Assembly: GCF_048544455.1 (NCBI RefSeq) | Contig: NC_133529.1 | Coordinates: 42,819,456 to 42,883,455 of the forward strand | DNA: 64,000 nucleotides | Reading direction: 5' to 3' | Source: Silene latifolia | Taxonomy: Eukaryota > Streptophyta > Magnoliopsida > Caryophyllales > Caryophyllaceae | Part shown: positions 1 to 10,153 of the stretch, piece by piece | How positions within the stretch are numbered: position 1 is the stretch's first letter | Layout of the letters: every line of letters starts with the position of its first letter | Position numbers and translations under genes: made by a program | Notes under the pieces: generated by a model | The model's database searches: none | The model's input: the letters and a program-made list of their open reading frames with translations, nothing else | Told to the model about the DNA's origin: nothing

Positions 1-445
1 TGTTTTGCCTTTTCTTACCCATTGCCTCACTTTACCATATTTTTGTAAGCCCTCGGCTGTGAAAAGACCTTGTTTGGTTGGAATGTGTGTACGGTAGCTA
101 GAATTGTCTATCATATTAGTTGCATGCATGTTTATGTGGGTCGTAGTCTAGGTGAGCGACTATTTTTATTTCTCTCTTACATATATATGTTCACCCTTTG
201 ATTCATGAGAGGAGAGTGACCCGTGAGAGTCCATTATTAAAGGTCTTGCAAGGTCGACGGTTCAGCTTTATTATAAACATCTTACAACTCGTTTACATTT
301 GACTGTCTTGCTATAAGTGTTTAGTTTGCTTGCATTAAATTGGTTTAAGTGGACAAGTTATAGCTAGCTCTGAGTTATCTTTTCCGTTCCATTAGTTTGC
401 ATTTAGTTTACTCGAGGACGATTAAAGGTTTGGTTTGGGGAGATT
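1..445 (+). mobile_element. 3' end of the internal region of an Athila/Tat-like Ty3-gypsy element
   Basis: Non-coding sequence whose last bases are purine-rich (GGTTTGGTTTGGGGAGA) and directly abut the LTR that starts at 446. This is the position and make-up of a polypurine tract, so the stretch looks like the 3' untranslated tail of a gypsy element that begins left of the window. A similar tail with a comparable purine tract recurs near 5430 in the neighbouring internal region. No protein-coding segment of the element is visible here. Confidence 0.6.
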
Positions 446-1954
446 TGATACGTGCATTTTATATAGTCTTTTTAGGCCTTTTCATGCATGTATTTCCATG
501 CTTTTATCGTAATTTATGCTACGAAATGCCCCGAATATGCTACTTTGGTTTGTTTTGTCTTATTTGCAGGAATGAACCAGAAAGTAGTGAAATCAAGCAT
601 TTTACCGTCCGTTTAGCATGAATTTGGAGGAAGAGTGAATTTGGAGCGGGAATGTAGCTATTTTGAGATGCGCAAAGAAGTAAGATAGCTAGGCGAGCAA
701 AGGAAGAACTTCAAATTGCTAGTGCCTACTTTGGAAAGCAAAATCTCGAGTTCTACAATAGATATTCAGGTGATTCTAATTGGATATGAAAGTTTGTTCT
801 CTTAGATTTCCAATGCCACCGGAATCGCCCTGTTTGCTCAAGTAACGAAGAAATGGCAGCCGTTTGAAGTTCAGTGCGCAAAGTAGGAAATTGTTGCTGG
901 AAAGTACTCGATCGAGTAGAATTTTGTTCGATCGAGTCCTTTTTCTACTCGATCGAGTAGTTGCATTTATTGATTTACTCGATCGAGTAAATTTTCTACT
1001 CGATCTAGTGGTTTAAGCTTTAGTTTACTCGATCGAGTGGTTTAAGCTTTAGTTTACTCGATCGAGTGGTTTTAAATCACTCGATCGAGTGGTTTCTCTT
1101 ACGGGCTTGGGCTTTTAGCTTAAATCCGTCATTAGGTTGAATAAAATCCTATTTTTCTTATAAATAGGAAGGGGGGACGTCATTTGTAACTCTCCCACAC
1201 ACAATACACATTGTTACTTTGCTCTTTGTTACTTTCTTCCAGGATTTATTTGATAATTACTTCTTTCCCTTTCTTTTCCTCCTTAATTTATGTTTATGTT
1301 TATTACTTCTTCTCTATTTCTTGTTCTTGCTTATTTAATTATGTCTAGCTAATTCCTTTAATATGTTAGGACTAGGGAAACCGTGGCAGCAATATGTTAG
1401 GTTCGACATGATTAGATTAGTTTTGCGACAAGAATTGTATTAAGCAATATAATTGTGATTAGGTTGAATGAATGCATGCAGGAGACCGATTTATTTAGTT
1501 ACCCCCGACCTGGATCGAAAGATTGGAAGGGAAGGCTTGCTTAATTACAATAGGTGACACCTAATTAGGGCGAAAGCTAAGTTAGGGAGACCCTAGGGCG
1601 ATTAGAGACCGAAAGGGTATAATCGTAGGTTTAAGGACCGAAAGGTGACGACCTCGCTCTTCTTATCAATAATAAAATCGACTCAGTTGACCCGATAGTG
1701 TAGTTGCCACGGTGGACCGATTCCTAGCATATTTCTCTCCTTTATCTGATTTACCCCCGTTTTTATTCATTATTTTCTCTTGCCTTAATCTATTTAGTTT
1801 AGTCAAAACAATCAAAACCCCCAATTGTGACATTAAATGACCGAAATAGACAATTGAATAGTGACCGCCTCCCTGTGGAGATCGACCCTACTTACCGCTG
1901 ACTTCTGTTAGTAGTATCTAGGTATTTTATTTTTGGTACATAACGACCGTATCA
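446..1954 (+). repeat. LTR of an Athila/Tat-like Ty3-gypsy element
   Basis: The LTR begins TGATACG and ends CGTATCA, a perfect 7-bp terminal inverted repeat, and is about 1.5 kb long. A primer-binding site follows it immediately and a purine tract lies immediately before it. Positions 905-1100 hold about eight copies of the 12-bp palindrome ACTCGATCGAGT or close variants, irregularly spaced by about 20-40 bp. The last 25 bases resemble those of the solo LTR at 2365-3901, so the two belong to related families. No second copy of this LTR lies in the window, so insertion age cannot be estimated. Confidence 0.85.
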
Positions 1955-1959
1955 AATTT

Positions 1960-1977
1960 TGGCGCCGTTGCCGGGGA
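1960..1977 (+). other. Primer-binding site of the gypsy element
   Basis: TGGCGCCGTTGCCGGGGA lies 5 bases after the LTR end. It matches the tRNA-Asp-type primer-binding site common in plant Athila/Tat gypsy elements. It fixes the plus orientation of the element and the right boundary of the LTR. Confidence 0.85.
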
Positions 1978-2108
1978 GGCAACTATTTATTTATTTGTTT
2001 AATTCTGTCTGTTTTTAGCCTCAGGGGATTTTTCCCTTGAGACCGTTCTAATCTTTTTCTTTAGTGTTGTTTTGATAGGCCTTACAGGTTCTACCTAGAC
2101 AGTTCTAG

Positions 2109-2364
2109 GTGAAAGATCGTCAAAGGGAAGGCTTGAGTACCTTTGACCCATCACATATGTCCCATTATATGGCACGGCAGGTGATTTATGCGGGAGATGT
2201 GGTCGCCGAGCACAATGCACCTTTTGCATGGCAGAAAATGACAAAGTTTACGCGTTCCAGCAGCGCAGCCGAGCTAGTCAAGCAGCTGTAGCTGTGCCGC
2301 CACGTCCACCCTATCAATGGCCACTGCAACAAGATCCTCCTGATATACAGAAAGAATAGATGGC
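2109..2364 (+). pseudogene. Start of the coding region in the non-autonomous gypsy element
   Basis: A short coding-like stretch follows the leader and stops making element-type sense where the solo LTR is inserted. It matches no protein family I recognise. The same element resumes after 3906. Treated as part of a broken LTR-element fossil. Confidence 0.4.
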
Positions 2365-3901
2365 TGATACCCGTCGTTGTGAGTACCAAAGATAAAATTT
2401 ATAATTCCTATTAAGACTAACCTAGGCTAGTGGTAACAGGGTCGAACCACAAGGAGGCAGATGTAAATTCTAGTTGATTTATATTTAGTCTAAGGTTACA
2501 ATTGTGGGGGTTTAGTTGAGATGGTCTAAAGCTAAGAACAAATAAAGATAAAAAAAACTAAAAAGACGGTTTAACAGATAAAGAAAGGGGTACTAGGATG
2601 ATCGGTTCATTATAGCTTCGGCAATGGCAAAGACAAACTAAGTCGGTGCGAGTAAACACAGGTGAGGCGGGAAATAAAGAGGTCCTCTCGGTCCACTCTT
2701 AACAAATAGCATCTTTCGATCTTGCTATAGGTCCCTAATATCACTAATACTAACTTTCGTTCTGAAAAGTGACTAATGGTCTAAACTATACCTATCTTTC
2801 GATCTTAGCACAGTTTAGTCGGTTTAATTGATGGTCTAATAACTTACCCTATCTTTCGATCTATTGGGTCAGTCATAAAAGGGTATCTAATTGGTCGCAT
2901 GCATTCGATTCGTTAAATACAACAATTAAAATCAATTAAAACGAAATAAGCTCACGAGGTCGTCGATCGGCGAAGGTAAGGTGGTCGATCGACCAACACG
3001 CGGGTTCAGGCCGTGTCTAATCTAATGCCGCCTATGCTACAATTCGCCTACATCCTAGCACAAATTAATTAGCTACTCATGACAAGGGTGAAAACAATAA
3101 CATTGACGATGAAACTAGCTACTGAATTCATGCTTAAAATGGTAAAGAAAGCAATTAACATAAACAATGAAATTGGTTGCGGGAAACTAGCTAGCAATTC
3201 TAAACTATTGATAAAATAAAGATAAACTAAAATTAGGGCAGAAGAATACCGAATTGCAGAGGAAAGATTAGTTATTAAGAACCGAAAATCCAATGCTTAA
3301 CAATCCCAAACCCTAACTATCTATCAAGAACCGTATGCGGAAACTTAATGAAAATTACTGAATAAAACTTAGGTAAAAACTTGGATGAAAACTGAATGCT
3401 AAACTAGGTATTCTCAGTTACGTTATATAGAAAGTTCACGTAACAATTATTCCAAAACCTAAACTTAACGGGCTTCAAGTTCCTCGGTCTTTTAATTCAC
3501 GTCTGGAACAGCATTGTGGTCGATCGACTAAGGTAGGTGGTCGATCGATGGTCCCTCGATGTCTGAGAGCTTCGGAACCCGATCATTGGTCGATCGACCG
3601 AGGGTGATGGTCGATCGACCACTTGAGCTGCTACTTGACTTCTTAAAACTCGTGGACTTGTTTTTGGGCCTTGAATTGCGCACCAAGCTCGTTCCTCGAG
3701 TGAATACTTCACGTCAAATGCAATGTAGAGTACTTGGGGACGGATTTAGCTCGATTTCCGCTGGATTCTTCACATTTCTGCAATAATGTACAAAATATGG
3801 AAGTAGACGGAAATAGGGAGAAATGCAGCATAAATTACAAGAATGAGCTATGAAATGCGTGTAAAATGGGATGTAAAACATCATATAAAAGACACGCATC
3901 A
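2365..3901 (-). mobile_element. Solo LTR of a related gypsy family, inserted in reverse orientation
   Basis: On the minus strand it starts TGATGCGTG (at 3901) and ends GGGTATCA (at 2365). It is flanked by a perfect 5-bp target duplication ATGGC (2360-2364 and 3902-3906). It is 1537 bp long, similar in size and in its terminal 25 bases to the LTR at 446-1954, but clearly diverged inside. No internal domain is attached, so it is the product of LTR-LTR recombination. It carries palindromes of the form GGTCGATCGACC, mainly at 2964-2996 and 3519-3622. Its interior resembles no host gene. Confidence 0.88.
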
Positions 3902-3906
3902 ATGGC

Positions 3907-4936
3907 GGAGCTGAAATCTTTGTTGGAGACACTTGCATTCCAAATGCAAGATGATGATAGACGCACTTTTTCGCGATTTTATAAGCTTGAGTCTGAAATA
4001 GCTCAGTTAGTTGCTGAGTCGGATAGTTGGCAACCAAAAGAGGTATACTGTACCGAGACCGGTTTTCCCCATGAAGAAACCGTGTTGCGCAATGCTGAGG
4101 ATGATTTTTATGACTCGGATGACGAATTTCTATCATATTTCACTGCCTTACACGAGGATTTCAGCGCTATACAGAAAGAGTCACTCGATCGAGTGACTTA
4201 TATTAGTCGATCGAGTGAATTTCCAGAAAAACCGTTCGATCGAAAGCGGATCAAAGCACTCGATCGAGTGAAATTCGGGGAAGGAAGTGGTCGATCGAGT
4301 AACAATTCTACTCGATCGACTGAATTGGCCAGTGAGAGCATTGATTCGTCATGTGGGTTTATTTTGGATGACAAGTTTGATGATGATAATGGATACGGCG
4401 AATCCCCCTTATTCAAAGCCGAGTTAGATGCACTTGAGGCTGCGATTTACGGGATGAAATCCACTGAGGAGGTTGACGAGGAAGCAGCTGAGTCGGTAAT
4501 TGCTCCTAGCACGGAAGAGGTAATAAATTCCTTTATCTATGATTCCATCGTTGAGAGCAACCAACCCGAGGTAGTAGACGGTAATTCTATTATCGTCTGT
4601 TTAAATAGTACATTGCCTTACTTGACTTATGCTTCGTATTCTAATGCTTTACCCCTCCCCAGTAGGTCAATTAATTTAACGATTTTTCACCGTCCTTATC
4701 ATTTCAAAACTGTTAATCTGAAACGGAGCCCTAATTTATTGTCAATTGCTCCTGCGCTCCTTTATTTTGTGGATAAATTTAGGAGCTCACATAGGAAATT
4801 TGTTAGGCTTAAACGGTTGTACATTTTTATTTCCTATATTTTTATTCCACTGTGGTGCTACTTACATTCTTGTGTAGCACATGTGCAGCTGTTTGATCGG
4901 TTGCTGCGCGCTTTGAGCTGTTTTGATTATGACTGA
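3907..4936 (+). pseudogene. Unidentified acidic open frame of the non-autonomous gypsy element
   Basis: An open frame of about 340 codons continues the element after the solo LTR. The N-terminal part is Leu/Glu/Gln-rich and coiled-coil-like (begins MAELKSLLETLAF). The middle is acidic. Around 4180-4320 six TCGATCGA-type palindromes are translated in frame, giving Leu-Asp-Arg and Arg-Ser-Ser runs. The C-terminus has a hydrophobic stretch (YIFISYIFIPLWCYL) that could be a membrane segment. I see no zinc knuckle, protease, reverse transcriptase or integrase motif. It may be a remnant of the extra 3' frame some Athila elements carry, or a family-specific frame. The product is not recognised. Confidence 0.5.
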
Positions 4937-5145
4937 TTAGAGAGGCTTGAAGAAAAAGAAGGTCGAGCTGGGACCTGTCGAAGCTAGCGCTACCCGGGGA
5001 GGCAACCTTAGGAGATTTAATTTTCATTTTCTATTTCATTTCAGTTGTAATAAATGGTTTTCATACCATAGACTATATCAGTATGCTTGTTTTGTTAGTT
5101 TTGCGGGCTATCTTTATTGTGTTTTGCAGGAACACACTGAGGATC

Positions 5146-5345
5146 ACTCGATCGAGTACTTTTTGTACTCGATCGAGCACTTTTGCTGATAAATCCTCTC
5201 GATCGAGCACTTTTGCTGATAAATCCTCTCGATCGAGCACTTTTCCTACTCGATCGAGCACCTGCAAAGAGAGAACTACTCGATCGACCTAATTTCCTTT
5301 CGATCGAGCCGTTTTGGATGCTCAACCCACTCGATCGACCACTAT
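5146..5345. repeat. Cluster of TCGATCGA palindromes before the purine tract
   Basis: About eight copies of ACTCGATCGAGT/ACTCGATCGAGC or variants, some as exact roughly 31-bp direct repeats (5198 and 5229). The cluster lies between a splice-acceptor-like site and the purine tract of the gypsy element. The same motif is clustered in the LTR and in the coding frame of the same element. Confidence 0.8.
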
Positions 5346-5521
5346 TCGAGTACCATCGAGTGTTTTTGACTTGGATTAGCTTCCTGTGACGGTATTCCGG
5401 GCCTTTAGCAACCTCCCATGTTCACGGTCGGTTTGGGGAGGTCCCTTATTCGTGCAATCTTTTAAGTTTTCCGCATTTACTCTCTTTCTCTTTTAGTTTG
5501 CATTTCTTTTCCATGTTTTGG

Positions 5522-6984
5522 TACAAAATGAACCATAAAAAACAAACATAAAAAAAACGTAATAAAAGGGAGAAGAGGAGGATTTGATGAACCCTCAACC
5601 TACATGTATCGTTGACACCTTCTTGGATCGTAATCGATCGTAGATTTTATCTCGAGGGGCTGTCGTCGACGAAGGAACAAAGCAACAACACGTTTTTTGG
5701 TTAATCTGGACAACAACTTTCAAACTACAATTTCTCACTCGTTTCTGGATGAAAATTAGATTTGAAAGATGTTTTGAAAACTAGAAAGAGATTAAAATAT
5801 ATATCTTAAAACAAACCATGCTCGTTCTAAGGTATTGGGCACGAAAAACGAGCACAAACAGAACTGGACAGACAAGAAAAGCCGCGAAAACAGAGTGTAT
5901 AACACTCTGTTTTTCGAGGGGATTCATGTGCTCTCAAAGTCAATTCGGCTCGTGAATCTTTATCTAAGGTGTAGATGGATGTTATATGGTTAATTAGGAG
6001 CAAGAAACTCGAGTTTTAATGGAGATTTGAAGGGAGAACGAATGGTTCCAAGGAGGACACACAAACTGATTCTCAGTTTTGTATGTCGGTATTGTCGAAG
6101 GTTTTGAGAGGCAATTAGGGTTTTTTGTGGAGATTGATGCTGGTGAGTGATGGTAGTATGTATGGAGAACTTAGAGAATCGAATGTATGGCAAAGGGAAG
6201 GTATTTATAGGGAGTTAAAGTAGGGTTTAAGAGAGGAGAAGCAGACGGGTGTCGGTTTGCATAGCTGTTGTCCAGCAGCTTTTGGGGGGTTTGTATGAGG
6301 GTTTTTCTTGGTGGGCAAGGCATGGGAATATGGTAGGGATACTAGGGTATGGTATGGTGTTGATGGGCACGGGTTTTCTAATAGTTTGGAGCGGGTTTGG
6401 GGCTTGGAAAGTCGGGTTTGGTGCTGTCCAAAACAGAGCAGCGTGGGTGGTGTTTGGGCTGTTTTGGTCGTGGTTTTAGAGCTAGGTTAAGGAGAGGACT
6501 TGGGTGGGTTTATGGAGGCTCGAACACCGGGCTATGAGAGGAAGAGATTGGGTCAAAAGTGCATCAAAAATCGAGCCCAAATCAAGTAGAAAACGAGCTC
6601 AAAAACGTGTGATTAAAACAAGTTTTCAACTTTCGAAATCGATTTTTCAAATCAAATAATACATTAAAATAAATGATTTTCCAAATCAAATACACTCATA
6701 AAATGATTTTTCAAATCAAATATTTATTTTATTTTCAATAAAATAAACTTGAGAAAATAAATGAATTAAAACGTTTAATTTAAACATCATTTAAATTAAA
6801 TAAGAATTAAAACGTTTAAATTAAAAATCATTAATAAAACGCATCATCGACGACGCCCATTCTACCTCATAAAACGAACCCAAATAATGACAATGCTAAC
6901 TAGTGAATACATGTCGTTCTATCATCATCGGGTGTTTGTCGGGTTTTCTACAAATTCCAATATCGACGGATACGGGTATCTACA
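5522..6984 (-). repeat. Truncated 3' LTR of the Tat/Ogre-type element
   Basis: The 1463 bases match 26138-27588 closely (the same landmarks throughout, with scattered substitutions and a few small indels). On the minus strand it starts TGTAGATACC. Only the first part of the roughly 3.1-kb LTR is present. At 5522 the match stops and a different gypsy element begins, so the rest was lost by deletion or recombination at this junction. Confidence 0.85.
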
Positions 6985-7289
6985 GAGCCCCCACTTTGAC
7001 TGAGGCTTGGATAAGGCGAAAGTCAAAGTATACCCCAAGTCCCTCTTGACCTGAGAATTCCGCGGGTCGTTTATAGTCCATTAGACTTGCGTATATAAGC
7101 TCGCCAGCCATAAGAAGAGAACATACCTGAAACTTCGCTGGGGATTGACTCTTGATTTTGTTGCGTCAAATTATCATTGTTGGTTGTCGACCCATAAACT
7201 TGCATATATTGTGGGTTGAGCCTTATCCTTAGGCGCCTACGTATCCGTTTCTGGCGGAATCAAACCCGCGTCGTAGTTCGGCAATTGCT

Positions 7290-7436
7290 GACACATGCCC
7301 AAAGTTTATCATCTGCTAGCGTTTGTCCAAATTTCATCATCTGCTGACATTTGCCCAAAATTTATCATCTGCTGGCGCTTGTCCGAAATTCATCATTTGC
7401 TGACATTTGCCCAAAATTTATCATCTGCTGGTAGGT
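7290..7436. repeat. Minisatellite, about 32-bp unit
   Basis: Four to five imperfect copies of a unit containing TTTGCCCAAAATTTATCATC and TGCTGGCG or TGCTGACA, alternating between two slightly different versions so that the higher-order period is about 64 bp. It lies in the 3' untranslated part of the Tat/Ogre-type element. Confidence 0.75.
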
Positions 7437-7724
7437 GTCTAAATGGGACAGGACTTTCCGAGCAGGTTGCCGCCGCTTTCATCATTTGCTTTCAGCTACG
7501 AAATTCTTCTATTTCATACTCTTGTATTGAATTTAATTCTGAGTAGATGTCATCCATTTCATCTTGATAATGGTCTTTGAAGCAAACGGCTTCAGAGCCC
7601 CCAGTTTGCGATGGCTCTAAAGTCGAAGACTTTAGAGCCCCCAGTTGAAGCATATAATACTGCATTTGAAATACAAAAAATGTACGAGCAATAATCATCA
7701 CATAAGCATATTTGGATCATCGAT

Positions 7725-8180
7725 CTTGAAATTGGATCATTTAAAAGATTGGGTCATCGACCCGAAAATTGAATTTGAAAATTTTGAATAATTGAGCCAT
7801 CGACCCGAAGTTTGAATTTGACATCACTTGGAATGTTGGGCCCTTGACCCGAAATTTAAATTTAAATATTTAAATTTTTTTTGAAATTTGGGTCGTCGAC
7901 CCGAGATCTGAGGCTGAAGTGTTGGAATGTTGGGTCGTCGACCTGAAATTGAATTTGAAAGACTGGGTCATCGACCCGAAATTTGAACCTGTTAAAAATT
8001 TTGAATAAATGGGCCATCGACCCGAAATTTGAATTTCAAACAAATCACTTATATGTTGGGTCGTCAACTCAAAATTTGATTTTGGAACGAGTCATTTGGG
8101 ATGTTGGGTCATCGACCCGAAATTTGAATTTGAAATTTGCAATGTACCATTACTTGAAATTTGCAATGTACCATTACTTG
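7725..8180. repeat. Minisatellite built on the near-palindrome GGGTCRTCGACCC
   Basis: About nine imperfect copies of a 35-50-bp unit with core GGGTCGTCGACCCGAAATTT followed by a T/A-rich tail (GAATTTGAAA and variants). The core is nearly self-complementary around GTCGAC. Unit length varies, so copies have gained and lost bases after amplification. A duplicated TTGCAATGTACCATTACTTG sits at its right end. Confidence 0.8.
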
Positions 8181-8589
8181 AAAAATCCATCATTTTGAAA
8201 TCGAACCTTGATGGGTGAGCATGAAATGCGACTCAAACATTCTGTATGACCCGTAAATAACGTGAGCGTAGCCCGCTAACGTAAAACAAAAAAGTAAAAT
8301 AAAACCTTAAGTGTGCACGGGTTTTAATTCAATTATTGACTTGTTGGGGTTTGAAATGTAAATTGGCCATTCTGGCGCCAAAAGATGGCAAATGGGAATC
8401 ACAAGGTCGTCGGACTTGGGACGGAGATATCGTATGGCATGGGCGTGCTCCCGAGGGCACATGGGAATCAATATCACTTGGCGTAGACAAGGTGGATTAA
8501 ACTCACTGAGCAACAATGTTGGCTTCGCCCAGACACTAGACTGATTTTATGAGAACACTTAGACATCACACATAACTCTTGTTGGGAAC

Positions 8590-8725
8590 ATTCTGTCACT
8601 CTTCTCCTCGCCTCCTTTCTTTTCAGCGAGTTTTCATCATTTCTTGCCACCGCCTTCTTTCTTTTCAGCGGGCTTTCACTATTTTTCTTCCACGCCTTCT
8701 TTCTTTACAGCAGATTTTTCATATT
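8590..8725. repeat. Minisatellite, about 55-60-bp unit, pyrimidine-rich
   Basis: Three imperfect copies containing CGCCTTCTTTCTTTTCAGCG followed by TTTTCA. It is the third tandem array in the same untranslated region and shares no sequence with the other two. Confidence 0.7.
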
Positions 8726-10153
8726 TTTTGTTCCCAACACAAACCCACATCTATATGACTCAGCATATTTGCCTAAACCGTTAGATAAAGCTCATTCTAG
8801 GACTTTATACTATTAATCCGAACCTATATCCTTATCCCAGCCTACATCAAGTGCTAAGACCAACTCAAACAAAGGTGGCTTCATTTTGACTTGGTTAAGA
8901 CCCGTAAGAAACCGACAATATGAAAACTTGGTTGATGAGTGGATTGAATCCCTTATTCTGAAGGACTGCCTACGTATTCGCGTGGAGCGAAATCAAATCC
9001 GACGTAGTTCGACCATTGGTTCATAAACCTGGCATTTTGATTGTGTGTACACACTCGAAGGTTTCACCTAAGGTATCATGTCATATCCCATTCTAGTCTG
9101 TAAGGTACCGTTAAATCCTGTGTCTAGGGTTGGTACAAAAGATTGTGGTTCTTTGGGATGCGAAGCTTGGTAAAAATAGGTTCGCAAGGTAAACCATCAT
9201 TCTTAAAGGTTCGTTTTGTGGTACTAAGACCAAGGGCTATGGCTTATAATGTGGTTAGAAATGGTGTCTCAGGTTTGATGAAACCCGAGTGCAAATGGGT
9301 TGGGAATCGATGTGGGTTCAAATTTCCATGTCTGGATCATAAAGGCTTGGGTGTACTAACACAAGCTGACTGATTCTCAGAATCCCTAACTATTTTCTCG
9401 TAAATGCCTCGGGAAGGACTTAGGGGTATGGATGACTTCTGATGGCACTACCTGACCATTTTGGCTTCGCCTTTGAACTTCGATCAATATTTCGACATTT
9501 CTTTTTCTTTTCTTCTTCTCCTTCTTTTTTTTCTTTTTTTTTCCTTCTTGTTCTTTTTTCCTTCTCTTTTTGAAAATGGTCTTCTACTCATTCTCCTAGT
9601 CACAATTGGATACTCCTTGAAATCTGGGCTTCGCCAACTAAATTGGGTCAGAACTAACATTTTCTTGTTAGAATGAGTTGGTCTCTTCTTTCTTCGAGAT
9701 AGGATAATTTTATGGGGAAAAGGCTCGCCTTCCATCATCGATAGGGGAAACAAGGAGCTAGTTTGGGTTCGTCATAGAATCAACTAAAAGCTTGTCATAA
9801 GCACTGGTTCTGATGGAGGTTTTCTACAGCCAGACATGGAATAGGTAAAGGAATCAAACACGGGATCCTAGGGTACCTTACATTTTGAAACGGGACATAT
9901 TTCTACCTCAGGGATGCCTTTGAGTGTATTGTGCATTTCATCATGCTTTTGGAATGATTGAGGATTGAAAACAAGACATATTTGGAAACGAAACTGCAAC
10001 TTTTTATTGGAATGACAAATGCTTAACAGACTCGAAGGAACGATTCCTAGGACACACCCTAGGTCATCGTGGAACAAACGACTCAAATTCAAGAAAGGAA
10101 AGTCCTAGCCTCGACTCGACTAAGATAAGAAAACAGATCCCGACTCATAATTT

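Larger units (their letters stand above)
1955..5521 (+). mobile_element. Pol-less internal region of an Athila/Tat-like gypsy element, interrupted and truncated
   Basis: The region runs from the primer-binding site to a junction at 5521/5522, where similarity to a different LTR family begins. Without the inserted solo LTR (2365-3901) it is only about 2 kb. It holds one coding segment, then near 5000 a GCGCTACCCGGGGAGGCAACC-like stretch of the type found after the coding part of plant gypsy elements. A splice-acceptor-like TTTTGCAG lies at 5123-5131, a cluster of TCGATCGA palindromes at 5146-5345, and a purine tract near 5430. No reverse transcriptase, integrase or protease is recognisable, so this is a non-autonomous fossil. 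Its own 3' LTR is missing. Confidence 0.65.
6985..10153 (-). other. 3' untranslated region of the Tat/Ogre-type element with three minisatellites
   Basis: This is 3.2 kb between gag and the 3' LTR with no convincing coding frame on either strand. It begins (plus-strand left end) with the purine tract of the element. It holds three unrelated tandem arrays, listed separately. Tandem repeats in this position are known for plant Tat-lineage elements. The remaining sequence, for example 8740-10150, shows no family I can name. Confidence 0.6.

Noticed and set aside
6249-6490. Trp/Gly-rich frames, with a near-copy at 26895-27083
   Set aside because: They lie in the two copies of the gypsy LTR; the repeat explains their conservation.
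7290-8180. CRISPR-like array
   Set aside because: Units and spacers are all related to one another, as in minisatellites, and this is plant nuclear DNA.
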